25,359 bases of DNA, from positions 1 through 25,359 of IMG/VR virus record IMGVR_UViG_3300037493_002157, one strand, 5' to 3'. The position numbers and the translations under genes were made by a program. How positions within the stretch are numbered: the stretch's first letter is position 1; the number at the start of each line of letters is the position of its first letter. Positions 23,001 through 25,359 of the stretch are shown here, in pieces. This DNA comes from a virus. The notes beneath the pieces were generated by a model, which worked only from the letters and a program-made list of their open reading frames with translations, did no database searches and had not been told where the DNA came from.

Positions 23001-25359
23001 CAAAGGATATTTATCACGCGTTGTGCCAGCTATTTTTAACGCATTCGCTTCCTCAATACTAAATTTAGGATTATCCGCAACGGCGTGACCGTAGTAGGCA
23101 AGGGGCGTAGCTGTATCTACACCAAATATAGAATTCTTTTTGGTATTTCCTTCGTGAGCAGTCACCGCCCAAATCCCAAACCGTTTATAGGCTGGGATAT
23201 CTAAGCGTAGTTTTACTTTATACCCGTCTGGGACAGGTCTATTTATATTAACGGCTTGCTTATCTTTTAATGCTCCCTGCATTTCAGCTTCTGTTGCAGG
23301 GGTAGGTAGAGATTGGTAAGGCTCAACGGGTTTATATTTTTCAACTAAAGCGTCATGCGCTTCTGCTAACTTTCTAAACTCTGGATTAGACCGAGCAAAG
23401 TCTTCAACATCCTTAATGGATACCTCTTTAGCTAAGTTCCCTTTTGTACCTCTAACAAGCATCCCATTATCATACAGCACATCCATCATCTTCTTTGCAG
23501 ATTCAGTGAGTTCTGGTACGCGTTGTAATATTTGTTCATGGGGCATACCTATACGAGAATTCTCTCTAGGTTTTTGAGCGTAAGCTGTATCACCGTCGAA
23601 CCGCACAATCGCATCTTCTTTGCTGATACCTTGAGACGTGTAAGGCGTTGAATCTTTACGCTGTTCTGGTGTGAAATCTTTACGAGCCTCAACGTCCCTA
23701 GCTTCAATTTCACCAGAGATTAATTTATACACCCTATGTTTCACCGTACTGGGGACTAAAGCGTATAGCTCGCTACTACGCTCCCTGATGTCTTTTTCAG
23801 TACTATATTTTAACTCCCTAAGCTTATCTAGCGGTTCTTTGTACTTAGTATTTAACTCTCTAATCGCTCTGGAGGGGTTGAGATATGTCATTGACTCATA
23901 ATGAAGCCTATTAGCCTCGTCACCTAATACCCTAATCTTGGAATTTATATAATCTCTACCTGCTCCGAGCGGCGCATCAAAATGCTCGTCTTGTAAGGCG
24001 GTCACAGCAATTCTATTTTTATCGATTGCGTCTTTAGTAAATTGATACTTATCCGCATACTCACTACGAGTTTTGGTTTCAATAGACTTCATTCTTCCAT
24101 CTATAATTTTTTTGATGTTATCTATCTTAGCGTTAATACCTTCTAGTTTAGCCAAAGATTTATGAAGCACGTTTATCTCACTGAGGCTTTTACGGACTTT
24201 ACTTATGTCTTTCTGCACCCAATCTTTCATAATTTTATTTGTACTCACATCACTAAGAATATATTTTTCTAACGTGTTAAGTAGGTTCTCGTCATAATTT
24301 TTAACAGAGTTAGAGTTACCTCCTGACGCGAAACCTTCTTTATCTTGTATCCAATGTTGTATCTCATGGATAATGGTGCTTCTAGGGTCCTCAGCATACG
24401 GGGTAACAACTATCTCGTTTTTACCTTTGTCATACCAACCGTTTGTGCTTTGAGACCAGTCAAAAAACGGGCTTTTTATTTCAAATTTAATATCCGCTGC
24501 ATCAGGGTACTGCTTGTACAGTTCTGGGTTATCTAATACCTCACCTACTGTGAACTTAGTTTTTTCTGGGATAGCTTTAAAATCTTGTTTATACTTAGCT
24601 ACGCTATCATCGACTTCAAACCGCCACTTATCATCCATCCCTAAAAACCAACCCGTATCTTTACGGATAGAGTCAACATCTACGCCTTCTTGTTCCATTT
24701 TAGTTGCGCGGGCTAAGGCAGGGGTATCCGCACCTAACGCTTTCTGTCCAACATAAGAAAAAGCTGTACCTTCTCTAACAGAACGCGCAGATGTTAGAGA
24801 TTCTTTGCGTAGCGCTTTAGCTGCAAGGTGGTGGATATCCGCTTCTGTGATGCTAAGTCTTGCACCGAAGGTTGTGCGTACCCAGTTTTTAATAGCGGCG
24901 ACTGTCCGTTTTACAATAGGCAAATGAGGGGCGTTCTCTACTAAGTACGCAAGGGTTTCTTCCCCTTTTAAATGCTCTGGTGTGTCCTCAGGCACTGACC
25001 GCCGCGCCGCTTCAAATGCGCCACCTTTAGTGGTAAGAGCTTGAGACGTTAAATCACCCCAGACTTTATCCCCCACCATACCTTTCATACCGACGTGCAC
25101 ACCCATTTCGTGCAAAGCTACTCTCGGCATTGATTCAGGTGTGAGCTTATTAGCCAGTAAGTGCACTTCGCCTTGCGGGGTTGTTAGACCTTGTACACCC
25201 TCAGGGTGGTTTTCGCCAGGGAACGTATCTAAGCTGTCATGCAGTGTGAGCTTACCGCTTTTAACAAGTGCACGCATCTGCGGCGTGAAGTACGGAGTAA
25301 GGGTCTCAATGGTATGTGCTGTATTTTCATCCGACGTAGTTATAGAGGGTTTAGGTTCT
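20016..25359 (-). CDS. Giant polyvalent protein, C-terminal part
   Basis: Open on the minus strand to the right edge, about 1,780 residues visible; the frame continues upstream of the ATG at 25277 with no stop, so the N-terminus lies outside the window. Features in order: a zincin-like HEMGVH (25095-25112); a second zincin motif HEIQH within STIIHEIQHWIQ (24354-24368), followed by EGFASGG; an inserted coiled-coil region (about 23,900-24,300); GEIEARDV (about 23,700); a domain with GYKVKLRLDIPAYKRFGIW and VDTATPLAYYGH; a helical region; and a C-terminal LPD38-like domain with hydrophobic stretches. This is the polyvalent-protein architecture of phages and conjugative elements: many effector domains in one chain, thought to enter the host with the DNA. 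The opposite strand and size fit a virion-associated late gene (inference). Confidence 0.85.
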   Translation of the reverse strand, partial: EPKPSITTSDENTAHTIETLTPYFTPQMRALVKSGKLTLHDSLDTFPGENHPEGVQGLTTPQGEVHLLANKLTPESMPRVALHEMGVHVGMKGMVGDKVWGDLTSQALTTKGGAFEAARRSVPEDTPEHLKGEETLAYLVENAPHLPIVKRTVAAIKNWVRTTFGARLSITEADIHHLAAKALRKESLTSARSVREGTAFSYVGQKALGADTPALARATKMEQEGVDVDSIRKDTGWFLGMDDKWRFEVDDSVAKYKQDFKAIPEKTKFTVGEVLDNPELYKQYPDAADIKFEIKSPFFDWSQSTNGWYDKGKNEIVVTPYAEDPRSTIIHEIQHWIQDKEGFASGGNSNSVKNYDENLLNTLEKYILSDVSTNKIMKDWVQKDISKVRKSLSEINVLHKSLAKLEGINAKIDNIKKIIDGRMKSIETKTRSEYADKYQFTKDAIDKNRIAVTALQDEHFDAPLGAGRDYINSKIRVLGDEANRLHYESMTYLNPSRAIRELNTKYKEPLDKLRELKYSTEKDIRERSSELYALVPSTVKHRVYKLISGEIEARDVEARKDFTPEQRKDSTPYTSQGISKEDAIVRFDGDTAYAQKPRENSRIGMPHEQILQRVPELTESAKKMMDVLYDNGMLVRGTKGNLAKEVSIKDVEDFARSNPEFRKLAEAHDALVEKYKPVEPYQSLPTPATEAEMQGALKDKQAVNINRPVPDGYKVKLRLDIPAYKRFGIWAVTAHEGNTKKNSIFGVDTATPLAYYGHAVADNPKFSIEEANALKIAGTTRDKYPLATVDGEYVNMSAKEAKRLADEAMTDPDWVQVGMDPERHSYFYDRKTMQPIKSGSRVIQIGSILMVKDPVYGKKSEYVYSVANKLKAQVELDKKNVPTAKESWTVSKKPMMSNLTRAIDIFEQQYMSHDAVLVNSLRRYLEKIGAATEYTLTALTRSNQMQTVNVTSVAAEFTMVGGGDFDSMGIWSSIDSKDNLVSLRQLVDDGGAKQGWTQRETHAYFTNYMVSKRILELFEEAESHEAAANAIVDKDEKAVWLEKVKEIRAVLKRDGANKAKSQATADAYGSIEEFVKAEKMWHAVRANLIKTLVKSGLFSQEKADAYAKALAYVPFNRVMENLTDTDSLDSFIEGMGDNNVGGHRVSALTNGMSNKKLKGSERDVMDIMSNMEAWSQISFTSAIRAKKATDLIDVMRKSMPVGTVTRVHGSQSAEDKAKTVVIYSHGKKQSWMFEDVLMASAFRGTPSAALIVPLLTVSGNIMRSGIVLAPTFTIGQLPQDIYSAFFTAGIKNPFKLAYDLATEFGTTAFSKKDTDTHQILKRMGAVGVKDNIADSKSTHIHDISFHTHYDDEAKTVTAKAWRGLKTKLEKFAMAGDNAIRQAVYKRSMEELKGNPNAKAIATQRAFDVINFRRRGASAVLEQWRSNVPFMGATIQAQRAAFQVIAGRGLAHQDKAEVYKRLVSSSLTMMAMALVHNVLYGSLLDDDDDEFKKKSNRDKDSRIFLLGGNSPVSLAIRPDIWSMPFVGGNHLYQALVGREDAAQTRDALLHTLFMASGLGAPMTPPLLKEIAQYGANYDFFTERPIVPERLQRRATAEQYDTSTSELGKIAGKVGMSPIKFDHIVSSLFSGTGKLVLVASNVASFASNVSVKDHSLRELVRMVPGTSSIVPVGDSFEATNLSYKVRREVETANNTYNSLVKDKLPAEAKAYKLEHKALLNPALITATNLTTKTVDDLHAQLRQIHNSKNLNAAQKKVKEDLINKKVQVAHERYSKWYHKLPM

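Overview
The window looks like part of a tailed double-stranded DNA phage genome, or a closely related prophage. It is about 25 kb and tightly packed, with ATGA, TAATG and TGATG start/stop overlaps, many small ORFs, and a complete phage-type DNA metabolism set. No rRNA, tRNA, CRISPR array or insertion sequence was seen. A canonical sigma70-type promoter and strong Shine-Dalgarno sites point to a bacterial host. The giant polyvalent protein at the right end is a type I associate with phages of Gram-negative bacteria (inference). The host genus cannot be read from the sequence.

Layout. Positions 1-5340 (+) hold the end of an unknown gene, a cysteine-rich GP88-like gene, several small genes, a DUF3150-like protein, a MoxR-type AAA+ ATPase and a metallopeptidase/VWA protein. 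Four copies of a 24-bp palindrome punctuate this part and the next gene boundary. Two of them belong to identical 85-bp leaders placed directly before two different start codons. Positions 5440-10067 (+) hold a VRR-NUC nuclease, an ATP-dependent DNA ligase, small membrane proteins and a family A DNA polymerase. Positions 10077-13968 (+) hold dUTPase, a wHTH-DUF3310 protein, a RecB/Cas4-like nuclease, an HNH-like protein with a lysine-rich tail, and many small unknown genes. Positions 13999-19991 (+) hold an SNF2-family helicase, then a sigma70 promoter, a DNA-binding HTH protein, a candidate ssDNA-binding protein and a large PrimPol-DUF927 primase/helicase. A bidirectional terminator at about 20,000 separates this from a convergent giant gene on the minus strand that runs off the right edge.

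The most striking element is the DNA polymerase. It is encoded by two separate genes. The first ends in an N-terminal intein half and the second begins, with its own Shine-Dalgarno site and ATG, at a C-terminal intein half. Between them, in the third reading frame, lies a free-standing HNH endonuclease gene. This is the 'fractured gene' arrangement: a split intein rebuilding a replicative polymerase by protein trans-splicing, with a homing endonuclease between the halves.

Together the + strand genes could supply primer synthesis and unwinding (PrimPol-DUF927), synthesis with proofreading (split PolA), ligation, ssDNA protection (candidate), nucleotide hygiene (dUTPase) and recombination or repair nucleases. 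The MoxR/VWA-metallopeptidase/DUF3150 group is probably a separate protein-remodelling machine of unknown target.
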